Source: Acanthornis magna (Eukaryota > Chordata > Aves > Passeriformes > Acanthizidae). From it: a stretch of 64,000 bases of DNA. The DNA lies in contig JAWUZG010000001.1 in assembly GCA_036785705.1 (NCBI GenBank), positions 8,060,001 to 8,124,000 of the forward strand. The letters run 5' to 3'. Positions 38,901 through 52,400 of this stretch are shown here, piece by piece. The notes under the pieces were generated by a model. That model worked only from the letters and a program-made list of their open reading frames with translations, had not been told where the DNA came from and made no database searches. Each line of letters begins with the position of its first letter. The first letter of the stretch is position 1. The position numbers and the translations under genes are program-made.

Positions 38901-40819
38901 AAAAAGCTTTCATCAGAGTTGTCAGAGATACACACACCTGGGACCTCACGCATAAAAATTGGGTAGAACCTTTCTTAAATGAGATTCCAAGGTGGTTGTA
39001 TCCCTCCCCTTGAAAACAAAGTCATTTCTACTGCAGTTCCTATATAGGGATAGAAGAACTTAAATTTGGATAATCAAGAGTGAAAATTACACACAAAATC
39101 ACCAATTGTCTCAAATCCTTTTGCCCCTTCTTGAACATCTCCACTGCCACATTCTGCAGTCACTGGTTATTACAAAGTAGGCTGCCAACAAAGGCTTTGT
39201 TATAACCATGTATTATAATGTAGACAATGAATCTGGAATACAGAGAAAATCTGTCATTCTAAAAGCAGGCAGAATAGCTGAGAGAAAATATGACTTCTTA
39301 GCCATAGCTACAGAGAACTCCTTATGTAGAGTTATGCCACTTAGGGAGGGAAGTTGATGCCAGTTCAGGCACCTACCTCATCTGAAATCAAGAGCAAATA
39401 AAGCTGGAAGCCAAACTTTTTGCAGAGTCAATATTAAAAAAAATCATTCCCCAAAAGACAACCGAGTCTACCCAAAATCTGATTCTGAAATCTAAGCTGT
39501 GTCAATAGCTGTTTCTGCTATCAACAAGGTTCATGAGACGTAGCTGGAGTTCTCAGTCCCAGATATAGATACAATTCCTTAGCTTTAACCCCCAAAATAT
39601 CCCAAATCAAGAAAGAATAAAATTATCCCAAATCTGTACTGACTCCTATGTAAGACTTCCATAGTAATTTCAAAGACATGTTCAAGACATCTGAAAAATC
39701 ACTGGCATATTTTTGTTAAAGTAGGTTCTGGAATAATACCCAATTTAAAGCCATATTCCTTTAGTTAATATTCCGATCAGAGATTTTTATGGTTCATTAT
39801 AAATCATTAATTTTATCCATATAGATTTTAAATAGCCAATATATTCCCCTAGTTGCTTAAACTCTAATTTTTTCTTTCATGTGTTGATCTTGGGATTGAG
39901 CTACTTCTTCAAAGAGCCAAAGTACTGATTAAACAATGATTTATAATAAGATTATCATTTATTGATCCATGTTCTCCAAAAATTACGCAAATTGAGTTCA
40001 AAGCTTGTCACTTCTTTTTACAGCGAGATCTCTAAACTTACTTCCATGTCTTTTGAAGGAGCTACTTACCAGATTAAGTATCATTATTGCAGAAAAGGTG
40101 TCACACTACAACTAATCATTTCCTGGTTGCTTTTTGTGAAATGAATACTTAATGTTATCTTTTGTGAGCAATACAATTCTATCCCATAGTTTCCGCTTAG
40201 CTTCTTATAAAGCTCTCTTCAAATTATTTTGTGGAATCCTCTGCTTTGACAAAGTCTGTCAAAGGATTTTAAGTGATATAGCCACTGGGGGAAAAAAAAA
40301 GGGTATTCACTTCAGAAAGCAAAATGGGACAAATGTGAGTATTCCAGTATTAAAATACAGTCTAATCACAGGTGTTCAGATTAAGCGTTTTTACAGAGGA
40401 ATCCAAACATTTAACTGCTGAACTGTGGGCAGGTATTCCTGCCTCTTTCGTCATGTAGGAGTAATGCTCCAACACATGCCACATGGCCAGCATCCCTAAG
40501 AAAAGAAAGCTTGGGAAACCTTTACTCCATGCTCTGCTTGGTCACAGTTAGAGATCCAGCTGCCAGACTGCCTCAGAAAGCTGCAGAACAATTATCTTGC
40601 CAGAGAAGATCTGGAGTGAAGGGATGGTTGGGCGAATTCCTGATTCCTGGGTAGGACTGAGAAGCACGACAGCTCCTCTCCTCTGGAAACGTTCTTTAAA
40701 TAAGAGAACAAGATTTGGGTTATTTGTACAGAATTTATCGGTCTGATTTTACACACTGTGAGTTCAATTTATCTAGAGCACATCTGGCTCACTCTCACAC
40801 AGAAGGCAGCTGTGCAGCA
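32988..40819. other. Unique non-coding DNA, no gene seen
   Basis: No gene recognised. A GC-rich patch at 33115-33310 stands out from its AT-rich surroundings. It has overlapping open frames on both strands (75-84 codons) and a short inverted repeat GGTGCCA/TGGCACC, but no coding motif. A 114-codon plus-strand frame at 33362-33706 follows it, also without a family match. The remainder to 40.8 kb is ordinary AT-rich unique DNA with a poly-C run near 38142. Confidence 0.5.

Positions 40820-40848
<29 letters not shown>
40820..40848. repeat. (TG)n dinucleotide microsatellite
   Basis: About 14 uninterrupted TG units ending in GCGC. It gives Cys/Val-repeat frames that are not genes. Alternating purine-pyrimidine arrays of this kind can adopt Z-DNA. 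Confidence 0.96.
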
Positions 40849-40850
<2 letters not shown>

Positions 40851-43250
40851 CTCAGTCCAAGAAATCCCAGGCAGGAACATGACAAACAGTTCCTGGCTTC
40901 TTCCATCCATTTACAAACATTATGGAGAAATTCACAGACTAGCACATTCCAAAATCAGTGGGTTAAGAACATGTCTTCTCACTCTATATATTATTTCAAA
41001 ATGTGATGTGGGGTGATTTTTTTCTTGTTCTGAAATATCTCAGGGTCACATGTAATGGTGGACCATTGATTTATACCTGTATCTCCTCTTCAGAATTTTC
41101 TTGAAATACTTGGAGAATGAGCCACTGAGCTCAGTAATTACAAATTGGTGTGCCATGATTCAGAACAGAGTGTTTCAGTGCAGACCTTCTGTCCCAATAT
41201 TCCCACATCTTTTCATAACTCGCACTTGAAGTCTTCTAGGCTGAAAGGCAAGAGCTGCACATCCTGGGTTTTATTTGCCCTTTATCATAACTAGGCTCTT
41301 ATGCAGAACATGTGAGGGACATGTTCGGTAGATATTTTTCATAAACAAGTTGTGCAATTTTGTTGGTTAGATTGACTTCTAGAGCCTTCAGAAACAGAGT
41401 TTCAGCACTACCCCCCCTGACTGCATGTTTCTCTTTCATTTTTTTCTCTGTAAAACTGCTCATGAAATATCTCTTCAAAAAGAGCTGAAAGAAATTATGT
41501 TCCCAAGATGTATCAGATTATATCTAAAATAAGGAAATAAATATGACCCTGGTGCATCATTTAAGGTTTTTTTTAAAAACTACCAGAATCACTTATCTGC
41601 TGCAGGAAACAACACAAACACTTGTAGATCCCTCCAGTGATAGTAGAGAAGGAATCGAGCGTGAACCGCAAAGCTTTGCATATGGATAACTTCAACACAA
41701 CTTTTGGATGAGTATTTGAGTTGCAAACAACAGTGTTTCATGGCAAATGGTACGTGTGAGAATATATTCAAAGGATGATACCTATTAGGGATTGGTAGAT
41801 AACTGATGGGTGTGTTCTCTACCCAGTTCCAGGCAATGCAGACTTGGTGATACAAATAAATACAGGTGAACATTTACCAGCTGTCTTGAGAGTTCACTAG
41901 AAAAAATATGGCCTCCTCTTGTGTTGTAGATCAAAGCTATCAGTGATTACAGCTTCAGTTTGCATTCAGGAAATTTATGGTGGTCTGAGGTAATACCTCA
42001 TGCCTAAAGGGAAGTGTGGTCCAAAGTTCCAAATGCTGTTCTAGGATCCAGCCTCTGTGATTTGGCAATGGTGCTTAAACAATCAGATTTTATTTTTTTT
42101 AAGCCAGTTTTCAACAGATTCAAACAATACAATTGCATAGCCATTGCAAACATGTTACAGAGTTTTAAAAACAAATCACAAGAGAGAAGATGAACAGACT
42201 TCATTAGGTTCAAGGCAACACTGAAAAATGTATGGGAATAGTCATAGAGACAACAGATATTGTTAGTGGCAGTTATGAAATACTTGAAGATATAGAATTC
42301 ACTGACTTTTTTTTCTCCTTTGTCTTCTCTGTACTGGCTTCCTTCCCAGCAAACAAATCTTTTAATAATGGTGATTTGTTTGAAGTGTCATTTGTTATGA
42401 CTTGCAAGAATCTTCCAAAAGTCTCCAGGCAAGCCAGGAATAAACCTTACATAACATTAAAATGGGAAGAAATAGTTGGAAAGAGTAGAAGACATCCTGT
42501 GTAAAAATATTTTACAGGTATCTGAGTTTGCAATCAGTTTTCTGTCTTGTTTCTTTTTAGAAAATTGTAAAGAGAAAACAGTTTCCACAATGGTAAACTT
42601 TAAAACAATGATCCTTTTAGAGTAAATTAGATTTTAACTAGTCATTTAGTGACTTCCACAGTAAACTGGTAAAGAACAATAGTATTGTTCAGGGTTTACA
42701 TTCTTTGGGCAAATACATCTACTACAGTCTTTCACCTATTAAATTTGAGCAATTCAATCAGCCTGCTTGATTGGATTGGTGGCAACATCTGGTCTGCTTA
42801 AATCTGTGAATAGCTTTGCTCTCAGTTCTGCTTGTATCTGCCTTTTGCCTGTCTGGATGGCTTTTGCTGTTCAAATTAGAAAGCTCTGGTAAATTCTCAA
42901 GTCCCTGATTAATATATTAATCACCTTGGCACAACTAAATCCCCTTTTAAAACAGTGTCAGGTAGGAAGTGTAAAGCTTGTATTGAAGCGTTTCATATAA
43001 TTACACATTTCAGTTTCCATGAAATCAGCAGCTGTACAATAGCCTCAGTACAATTTGTCGAGCCTGAGAAAGGATGTGCAGCCCAGATTACACCAGGCAG
43101 TGCATGGCCAACATCTGAGAATTAAACTGAGTGCTTGAAGAATTTCTCCTATGCTCTGTCCAGGTCCCAGGGGAACAAGTGGGTCAAAGATGAGATTTCT
43201 AAGGGAAGAATGAAATTCAGCTATGCAGAGATTTTCTTTTATCTTCATTT
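40849..43250. other. Unique non-coding DNA, no gene seen
   Basis: AT-rich sequence with no recognised gene or repeat family. Short frames of up to 94 codons on either strand have no motif. Confidence 0.5.
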
Positions 43251-43265
43251 CCCCCCCCGCCCCCC
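43251..43265 (-). repeat. C8-G-C6 run (G-rich on minus strand)
   Basis: Fifteen bases reading CCCCCCCCGCCCCCC on the plus strand, hence two adjacent G-runs on the minus strand. It is isolated in AT-rich DNA and could form a quadruplex or i-motif. No promoter or CpG island surrounds it. Confidence 0.9.
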
Positions 43266-45259
43266 TTTGTGATATAAATACCTGAGAATTGCCTCGATCC
43301 AAGGGGTTGCCCTTTATCCTGACCACTACAAAAATGACAAGGAGTGGAGTCAGTGCCTGTAGTGAAAATTCCTGTGTTCTGGCTATTTGAATGTGAGATA
43401 GACAATAGATTTCCACCCCAACAGACATCTAGGGGCAAGTCTGTTGCTTGGGAAGAGTGGCTTGAGATGGGAAGTGGAAAGGCACAGGTAACCCTAGAAA
43501 ATCATTCAAAATTAGCTGATTTCCAACTAGAATTAGAACTTCATCCAAAATCACACCCTTTGTATTACTACAATGTTTAACTGCTTTCTGCAGCAACTTA
43601 TATGAATCGGTCATGATGATGTTGACCTCATTTATGTGTAAAACCAACACTTACTCTTTTTGCTTTGTAAGGTACAACCTGTCCAGCGGTAATACAATGA
43701 GATCCAAGCTGTATATTGAAGACTTACACACTTTAATGGACTACAGTGTGCTGATCATTAATTATAAGCAAGTGGAAAAGTGAAACTGAACTGGATGAAG
43801 AGTCCCACCAGCTTGCAGGCAAAAGATATCATAATATGCACTTTTCATGACAGGATTACTGATGATTACTGAGTATCACAGGTAGAAATCAAATCTTCTG
43901 GTTGTTATTGAAGTATATCATAAACCAGGAGCTGGATTCTATGAATAGAAAAAAATCACTGAGAGGAGACCTACTTCTCATTTCACATTGCATATTTCAT
44001 GTTTCATATTTCCCATTTCATATTTCTTTTCTCCTCCTCAATCTCATGCACAGAGATGATCTTGAGAATCCCTAGAGTAACTCCACTGGCTTTGTGAAGA
44101 TGCACAAAGAATAAAACAGCTCAGAACTCTGAGATGGCAAAACTAAAAATGAACTTGTTCAATCCTACTACCTTTCGTCTTATACTGTGCCTGTGCTTCG
44201 TTGTCTAGCACAGGCAATAAACTTTGATTTGCACATAATTCATATTTCACTTTAAGATCTAGCTTCACACAACTAAAAAAATGGCATTGATTTATTTATT
44301 TACAAGGCATAAAATTGTCAATAACCATTAAGCAAAAATCTTATTCCACAAAAACTCTAGTAGATTCAGCTTTACTTTCACGGTCAGATAATGTATTTTT
44401 TCAGTGTCATTGGAGCATGTGGTCAAGGATAACAATATTTTTACTGACATGTTATGTGCAGAGAAGTTTTAGAACATTTGGTTTATTCTTTATTCATTTT
44501 TATGCATCTGTGCATTCAATATTCATTTCATTGTCCATAAAGTTTTTAATGATTTTTCATTCTTTCCAGGTAGGTTGTTAAATGTATTAAATTACATGAA
44601 ATATTTGGATTTTTAATTTATTTATGGTTACTAAGCACTACAAATACAAGGCACAACTGAAACTAACTATTTAGGCTTATGTTGAAAAAACAGTCTCTTT
44701 GGATATAGAAAAATTTTAAATGTAAAAGTTATTTTCATTCTGTGATTATTGAAATTGACTTTTTATTCTTTCTGAATCTTCTGTAACACATTTTAAAAAA
44801 TATTTATCCATCTTTGGTAAAATAATATAGATAAAATTTCAAGGATACCTTTTTTAGTTTGATTTAGAAAAAAGTTGAGAAAAAAATTGACACAGATTAG
44901 AATTTTTATTAAGTTGGCTGCTTTTCCATTAACTATTAATTTAAAGCAAAGCATATGATTTCTCTTCAGTTTTCATTCATCTGTCAGAAACATTTAGGAT
45001 AAGCAGCAGAAGGCAAACTACCGAATTGCTATCAATTCATTTTAGAGCTAAGCAAATATTTGGGTCTCCTATGTGAACAACCACAGAGAATATTTGCATT
45101 CCAAGTACTTTCTCACTTTCACCACCTTTATAAATTCGAATACTTGGATTTTGTAAAGCAGAATACTTGCATCACATGAAATATAGTCAGTAAGTTAATC
45201 AAAAGCAAGAGGAAGGGATGTTTTAAATGTTTGGCAATGGAGGATCACGCAGATCACTC
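43266..45259. other. Unique AT-rich DNA, no gene seen
   Basis: Nothing recognisable beyond short pyrimidine/A repeats such as several near-copies of TTTCATATTTC at about 43978-44027 and a run of A/T-rich DNA at 44.57-44.95 kb. Confidence 0.5.
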
Positions 45260-46155
45260 AGTGGGGCATGGTACTCCCTGGGACTGAGCGGTGGATGGAG
45301 TCACAGAAGGGTTCCAGAGCCAGGGACTCCTGAGGTGGAGCAGACAGCCCTTCCAGGGGATCGGAACAGCTCCAGAGAATGCTGACCCCAGAGCTGAAAA
45401 GACCAAGGCTCTCAACCCTTTCTTCGCCTCTGCCTGTCCAGCACTGTTGGCCCCAGGCCTTGGGAACAGGAATCCAGAACACAGACCCACAGTCAGTGAA
45501 GAGAGGATTGGGGTGTGAAGGGTTAGAGGAGCCCTATAAACCACCAGACCCTACAGTATCTGCTGAGGGTGTTGAGAGAGCTGTCTGACATCATGGCAGG
45601 GCCACTTCCCATGATCTGAGAAGCCATGGAGATTGGGCAGTGTCCCAGAAGAAAGCTAATGTGAACTCCATCTACAAGAAGGGCTTAAAGGAGGATCCAG
45701 GAAATTAGAGCCCCATCAGTCTTGTTGGGTCCCTGGGAAAGTTATGGAATGAAGCCTTGGGAGCTATCGTGAGTCAAATGAAGCACATGACTGGGAAAAG
45801 CCACTATGGATTCACCAAGGACAAGTCGTGCTTAAAAAAACCCAATAACCTTCTGTGTCAAAGTGTCCTGCTCAGCTGATGAGGCCCAGCAGTGGACATT
45901 GTCTCCACAGGTATCTCCAAAGTTTTTTGATGTGGTTTCCCATGGTGTCCTCCTATGTTATGGTCTGGACAAGTGTCTGTGCAGTGGATGGGGAATTGGC
46001 TGACAGGCTGCACCCGGACTGTGCTGGTAAATAGCTTCCTTTCAAATCTGCAATCTGTCAAATTTGGGGTCCCCAGGGATCAATACTGAGCCCAACACTG
46101 GTTAATATCTTGGACCAGAGGCCCCTTCTAATCTGATATTCTATGATTCCACGAT
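45260..46155 (+). pseudogene. Broken CR1 LINE: ORF2 reverse-transcriptase remnant joined to 3' tail
   Basis: Across frames the translation keeps the order of the CR1 ORF2 endonuclease-to-RT region. ALNPFFAS appears at about 45400, EEPYKPPDP at about 45525 in another frame, KANVNSIYKKGLKEDPGN at about 45650-45704 followed by a stop, YGFTKDKSCL at about 45804, then FFDVVSHGVL and, after another shift, GNWLTGC near 45990. In CR1 these flank the RT fingers and palm. The text then jumps at about 46111 from the GP.LFN-type RT segment straight to the terminal TTGGACCAG...CCTTCTAATCTGATATTCTATGATTCC of the CR1 3' end. The catalytic ADD segment and everything between are therefore deleted. At least two frameshifts and several stops make it non-functional. 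The 5' limit is uncertain (45250-45300). Confidence 0.85.
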
Positions 46156-47218
46156 AGCGACATGGGTAAGTAGTGGAGCTCAAGGAGAGAACATTAATAT
46201 TAACCAGACAGTGCAGCAGAGGATAAGTTAATGAAAGAATAAAGAAGCAAGATTCAATCCTTCCAAAGGCTGTCAGCCTTTGCAAGTTGAGCAGAGTCAT
46301 GCCTGTAAAGATGTCAGATCTCCAGTGAAAAACCCTCTGCTTCTGGAAGTGATGTCCTCAATGTCACTATATGGGAATCTGGTAAATAATGTCAGTTCTG
46401 TGGAGCAATGTAAGCATAAGGCACATTCACCTGAAAGTTCACATTTCATTCACACCTGCAGGAAGAAGAATTTAATTTTAAAAGACAGTGAATGAGAAAA
46501 ACATTTTGATTATCAAAAAGGCATATGTTCTCAGTGTGATGTAGTAGCTAGTATAGTCTTTGGATGCACAGACATGTAGGGCTGCCTACCCATTAAGGCA
46601 CGCTCGAGTTCTCATTCTGAGCTGCAAGCATCGTGTTTGTCTCAGGGCAGAGCTCCACGCAAGACTAATCGTCCTGCTGAGAGGTGACACAGCCCTGAAC
46701 TGTGCCAGGAGAATCCCACAGGAAAACAAGCCTTGAAAAAAAAAACCAACCCAACTCACTGCTCTTGCACACAACATTAGAGAAATCTGATGAAATATCA
46801 TACACGTTCTGTGACCTCTGCTCGACCTAGTGAAGATTAAGATGAATGATTCAGTCATGGTGCAGCAGCACAAACTCCCAGCCAGCATCACTCACTACTG
46901 CTGGGCAGCTGTCAGACCCAATAAGATCTCTGTGCTGTTTTGACTGTCTCTGACACACTCAAGAGAAGCAAATACAAACCAAGGGTGGTAACTGACTCCA
47001 CCTATTTTTTAAGAGTCTACAGAGCAGGTGTCTACAGACCAGTCCAATTTACCAACCCTTGGCACAGCTAAAGAGCATCTGGTGAGCGAAGTCAATGAGT
47101 AAGAACTCATTTGCCTGAATAGGGATAGTGGATGCCATCTGAGATGGCCTGGAGGATGTCATATATCTGCACAGGGCTGGGCTGTATGACCCCATCCCAG
47201 AGGAAAACCAGTGTCCTG

Positions 47219-47236
47219 CAGCAGCAGCAGCAGCAG
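47219..47236. repeat. (CAG)6 trinucleotide repeat
   Basis: Six perfect CAG units. In the minus-strand frame over it they read as an Ala run, but that frame has no other coding evidence. Short CAG arrays in non-coding DNA are common. Confidence 0.95.
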
Positions 47237-49445
47237 GATGCACACGGCATCTAACTGGCAGTAGGAACTGGTGATTTGGCAGCTGAATATTGCTAATAGA
47301 GATTAATTTTTCTCTTCTGAGAGTAGGCATCTATACTGGGAATCCAAAAATCTCTCTGAATTCTCTATGTTTATTAAATTTCTATTGTCTATAATTCCCT
47401 AAGCTTATCACACACACAGGCATTGCACAAGTCTGTAACACCTTAATTTGCTATCTAAATCTGGGGCCTCATTTCTGACAATCAAGAAGATGTAGAATTA
47501 TGTACTGAATGTTCCAGCCTATGCATAGCTGAGGCACAGTGCTATTATGGTTTTCCAAAGAGCTACCTCATTTCCAGAAATTAATTTTTGAAATACAAAC
47601 TTTGTTTCTCTCAGACTTTCCCAAACACTGATTTTCAAGGGATGATCCCAGGAATGAAAAATTTGTAAAATGAAGCATTTGCAGGTAGGTGTGTGAATGC
47701 AGGGTACAAACATGGCAAGCTTTGCTGCAGTCTCCCTTTAAAACTCCTGATTTCATTTGCACCTTGACTCACACCTGCAAAACAAATCTGTCTAATCCCA
47801 GTTCCAGAGGCAAATGACCTGAGACATGTCAAATGAAATTTATCAATCACAATCACCAAGGCCAAATCTGTTTCATGCAGTGGAGCAGTGTGCAGAGTCT
47901 AAAGGTAGCCCAGGCCCAAGCTAGTGAGTAGAAGAGTGTGTAAAGCCAGCTTGGATCTGGAATTAATCATTTTTGTGGTCCTTTATGTTCATTTATGTGT
48001 AGCCACTGGCAGGGTTTAGCTAAGGCAAAGCTGAGGAGTAATACTGAGTAAGGTTTGCTGTAGAGGTTTAAGCCTTCTCTGCACTAGACAACACTTCTGA
48101 ATCCAGAGCTATCCCTGTCCCTCTTTGGCATGAGCCAGAAGCAGAACTAGTGAGGAAGCCCAAGATGGAACCTCTGCATCCCTGTCTCATGGAGAGCTAT
48201 GACCTCCCATTAAAATATGAGACAGATAACAGAAAAATCTGATCACCTGTGCACAGGAAGATGAAAATGTCACTGTCGTAAAATATTCACTGTAACAGGA
48301 AATGGATTATCAAGTATTTTGGGTTCCCTCTGGCAATGTGCTGATAAAAAAAGGCAAAGAATTCCAATTTATCTCAAATAATTGGACTCTTCTTCCTGTA
48401 TATTTGAGCTTGCTTTATCAGATAAGCAAGAAAATTTTTTTAAAATTTATAAAATGCTGAGCTTGTGATTAAAAGTAATGGGTACAAGATCTTTCCAGGG
48501 GTTCTTTTTCAGTTCAGTTTAATGGTTTTTTTGCATCCGTTGAAAGTCAGGAGAAGGAAATACACTTATTTTATTCAATAAGAACTGTAAAATAAAGTGC
48601 AATTAAACTCTGCGTTTTACAGATACTTCAAACAGGCAAACTTGAAAAGAAAAGAAACAGAAAAAATACTTTGAGAAATCCAAATTACATCTTCTATCAA
48701 AAATGGAGATTTGGTGTCAGGTGAAAAGACACAGTAACCAATCCAAGCTATCAAATATTAATACAGTCAATGTAGAACACACTTGTAGTCCTCCTGGAAT
48801 AGTGCCAGCTAATTTTACATATTTGCCCTGTTTAATTCCCTTTTAATCTTGTTCTTGTCACCTAGAACATCACTGACAACCCACACCATTTGGTTAAAAT
48901 ATTGTCCTTTCATTTTTCACAGAGAAAAACCCCATCTGCAGCAGATGCCTCAAGCAAGTCTTGATAGGTTACAAGGCTGCACCAGACCTTACATGGGTAC
49001 CTGGCGAGTTTAGAGAAATCTGCCATCCACTGGGCCTGATTTAGGCTAATGGCCAGGAGGTGTCCTGGCCCAGGCATCAGGCAGAGATAACAAAGGAGCT
49101 TCCCACAACAAGCCCTCAGAAATGGCACACAGGGGCTTACACGCCTTGGCAGGTTTTGCAGGGCAATGTGAAAGGAGGAGATAACTTTAACATTTGGATA
49201 CACTGAGAAACAGTGATAAAAATTGTAATCAGATCATTATCACATTGCCAGAATGTCTAATTCAATTATAAATCTTGGATGTATAATAAATATGTCTATG
49301 TAGCCTTGGGGCCATATTCTTTTCCCTGTACTAAAATTTCTTTTGGCTACAGTACAACTTTCAGTCAAGCAGCAAATTTCAGGGCCAGAAGAACATCATG
49401 GCTACAAGATGAAACTGCCTGAGTGAATTTTGGCTTGACAGAGCA

Positions 49446-49460
49446 GAGGAGGAGGAGGAG
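49446..49460. repeat. (GGA)5 trinucleotide repeat
   Basis: A short purine-only repeat of GGA units in a slightly GC-richer stretch. No function is implied. Confidence 0.9.
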
Positions 49461-52400
49461 AATCAGGGCATGTCTCCAACACAGGCTCCAGCCTCACACA
49501 GCAAAAGGTTCCTGGCTTCCTTCTGCTCCATAGCTGTCCCTGGTACTGAGTGGCAGCAGGGTGCTGAGGAATATGCTGAGGAACTTGTCCTTCTTGCTCT
49601 CAGGCAAGTCTCACACAGGCTCTTGACTCTGAACCTCCTCCTCTGAGGCTACATTTAGCTTCACCAACACAGTTTGTGAGAACTCTGGCCTCAAGCTTCC
49701 CATAACTCTTTACACCCTGCTGATCCAACCACCTGCTCTTAAACCCGTTAGACTTTGAAGGCAGTGAGGTTTTACTCCAGATAAGGAAAGCTGTGGTTTG
49801 TCTACTGCTAAAGGCATTTCCACCTGAAAGTTTCCTTGGTCAAATATCACACATTATCTGTGTCTCACTGCTTGTCCAGGTCTCCAGTGGGCAGCACTTA
49901 GTCACAGAAGCCTTAACCTCTTTTGGGTTCATTTCAAAGCTCTCAGCACTGTGCTACTGCTGCCAAAGTTGCCACCTGGTTTTGTAGCATAAACTAAGGT
50001 TACATGTTGGGCACTGGAGAGACTGGCATGGTATGAGTGATTGTTTCAGTGGGCAAGTCCTGTTGGACTAACACTGGATAACTTCACAGGAATCAACCGC
50101 CAGTGGCATCAGCCTATGAAAAGAACAACAGGAGCTGCAGTGAAAATCCTATTAATTGATGCATTTTAATGAGCTCACTAAGGTGTGTGTACACAACTTG
50201 TAGCAGTGAGAGCAGAATTCTCACGTGTAAACACAGGCCCACATCATACAAATCAAAGAAGATTTGTCATTAGTTGCTGAAACAGAGCTTGCTTTGAAAC
50301 CTCTTTCTGTCAGTTGCTGCAAGTACATTTATTAACTCAGTAGGGGTTGAGAGTGTCCTTTCCTCCAGCAGAGAGGCAGCTGAAAAAGCCTGTATTTCTG
50401 TAATGGAACAGGCTTTTCTGACCAGGCTGATTAGCAAGACAGAGGAATTTATTTGCGAGCAGAGACTCCATGGTTATGCCATTTTTCATATCCAGCCATA
50501 GAGGTCAATTATATTTCCTCCAGAGTCCTCAGCATGTTGACACTTTGAAATACATCACCAGATCAAACCCTTAGTTTATCTACCATTGCTCTCTAAGCTG
50601 AGCATCTTGTTTTGGAAGAAGTTTAAGCTGCTCTATGTTATGCTTTTGGACATTTTCCCCTGTTCATTGTCATTTGGGCCTTGTGCTAACTCCCACATGG
50701 ATCTACTCCTAGCAGCTCAACCACACTAATTGTGCAGATATGGAAGAAATAATTTACATTTTCCTTATATCTCATTAACAGAAGTATTTATCATTCCAAG
50801 GACTGTTTTTGTGAGGGGAAATCTTCTCCAGCAGTGTATGAATTCCCTAAGGATTATTAGCTGTATCACAGCAATTTTCTAATTTATGGATGCAAATATT
50901 AAGGTGACTTATAAAGGGGAATAGATTCTTCTTTGCTCTTATGTGAGGAATAAAGAAAGACTAGAAATTTTCTCCTAAAAATTTCTTCATCTATTGTGAG
51001 TATTAAGTGTACTTCCCTGTTATGTGGGAATCTTCTGGGATCAACCAGAGAACTACTGGATGTATAAGAAAACTCTAATTCAGGTATTATTGTCTAAGGT
51101 GGGAAGGGGATTTAGTGAGACTTTTTACATAATTTAAAAAAACATAAATGAATCTCTAGCAGTAATTTTGATAGAAATTGGCTTTTAGAATGATATTCTC
51201 ATGCCTTTTTCATGAGATAACATGAAATAAAGCAAGGATTGATGTTCCTGAAAGCACCTCTCTTTCTGCGCCTTGACAATGTATCTGTCAGCTCCTGAGA
51301 ATTTTTGAACCAATTAACCAATTTCAAACAAATGTGACTTTGCTGCCTATAGCCCGAAAGTACTGCATTAACGTAAAATTCATGGGAAATGGTTGTTCTA
51401 TAGAGGAGAAAAATCAAAATCAGCATCCCTCTGGTGGAAAATCTGGGTTACTTGGTGGCGTAATAGACGTCTGTGGCAGCTCATCCATCAAGACATCTGT
51501 GGGTTCAAGTGTGAACTGCTAAACAGAGATCACTGCCAAACACTGAGGGTGCTTCATGGGACATGTCACAAAGCAGAGGTGTTGAAAGAGTTGTAGGGAA
51601 CGTGGAGCCCACTAAATGTTGCAGAAGAGGTTGTCTTTTCTTAGCAAATTATCCTCAAATGAAAAGGATTTGGGGTAGATACTCCCTGGTATGAACTACC
51701 ATGAACTTAATTACAGTAGTTGATTATCTGGCCACAGCTGAAGTGCTTATGAAAGGGAGACTTAGGTCGTGAAGGAGTTTCTACCCACAGAGAATTGCTT
51801 ATCTTGTTTGTCCCTCTTATTTCTGTCAGAAGGTCAAAGAAAAGTTGAATATTTAGACAACACTGGAAATTGCCAGAGTTCTGGTCAAATATTAATTAAT
51901 GACTTGTCACAGTACCCCCGTGAATATTGCATACATTCCAATAAACCATGGTAATGATAACGATGTGGGGGAGACTGAAACACTGAGATTGCTTTTCTTG
52001 CTCCAGGAACCTGCAAGGAGTGAGGAGGACAGGAATTCAGAGTGACTGTGCACAGTCCCTAGCAGAGAACTTCACACTGAACTGAAAACACAGACACTGA
52101 GAGTCCCCCAACCCTTACCCCCAGGTGAAGAAATGAGGCAGAGAACGATGTCAGTCCTCAGTTACACTGGCAGAGGTCTTGGCTATTTATTGCCCATTTA
52201 CCCTGCAATTCCTTTTCCTCAGGCCTACATAAGAGGAGCTGTTCCAGACACACTCACACTAAACCCACTAGGTTGCTGGGTATGTGATTTGCTGGAGATT
52301 GTTCATCAATCTTTAATGAGGGCATCTCTAACAGCTTTTACTTTGTCAATCAAAAGAGCAGCATCTGCATTCTTTCTTCCCTATCAATTTTGCCATATTT

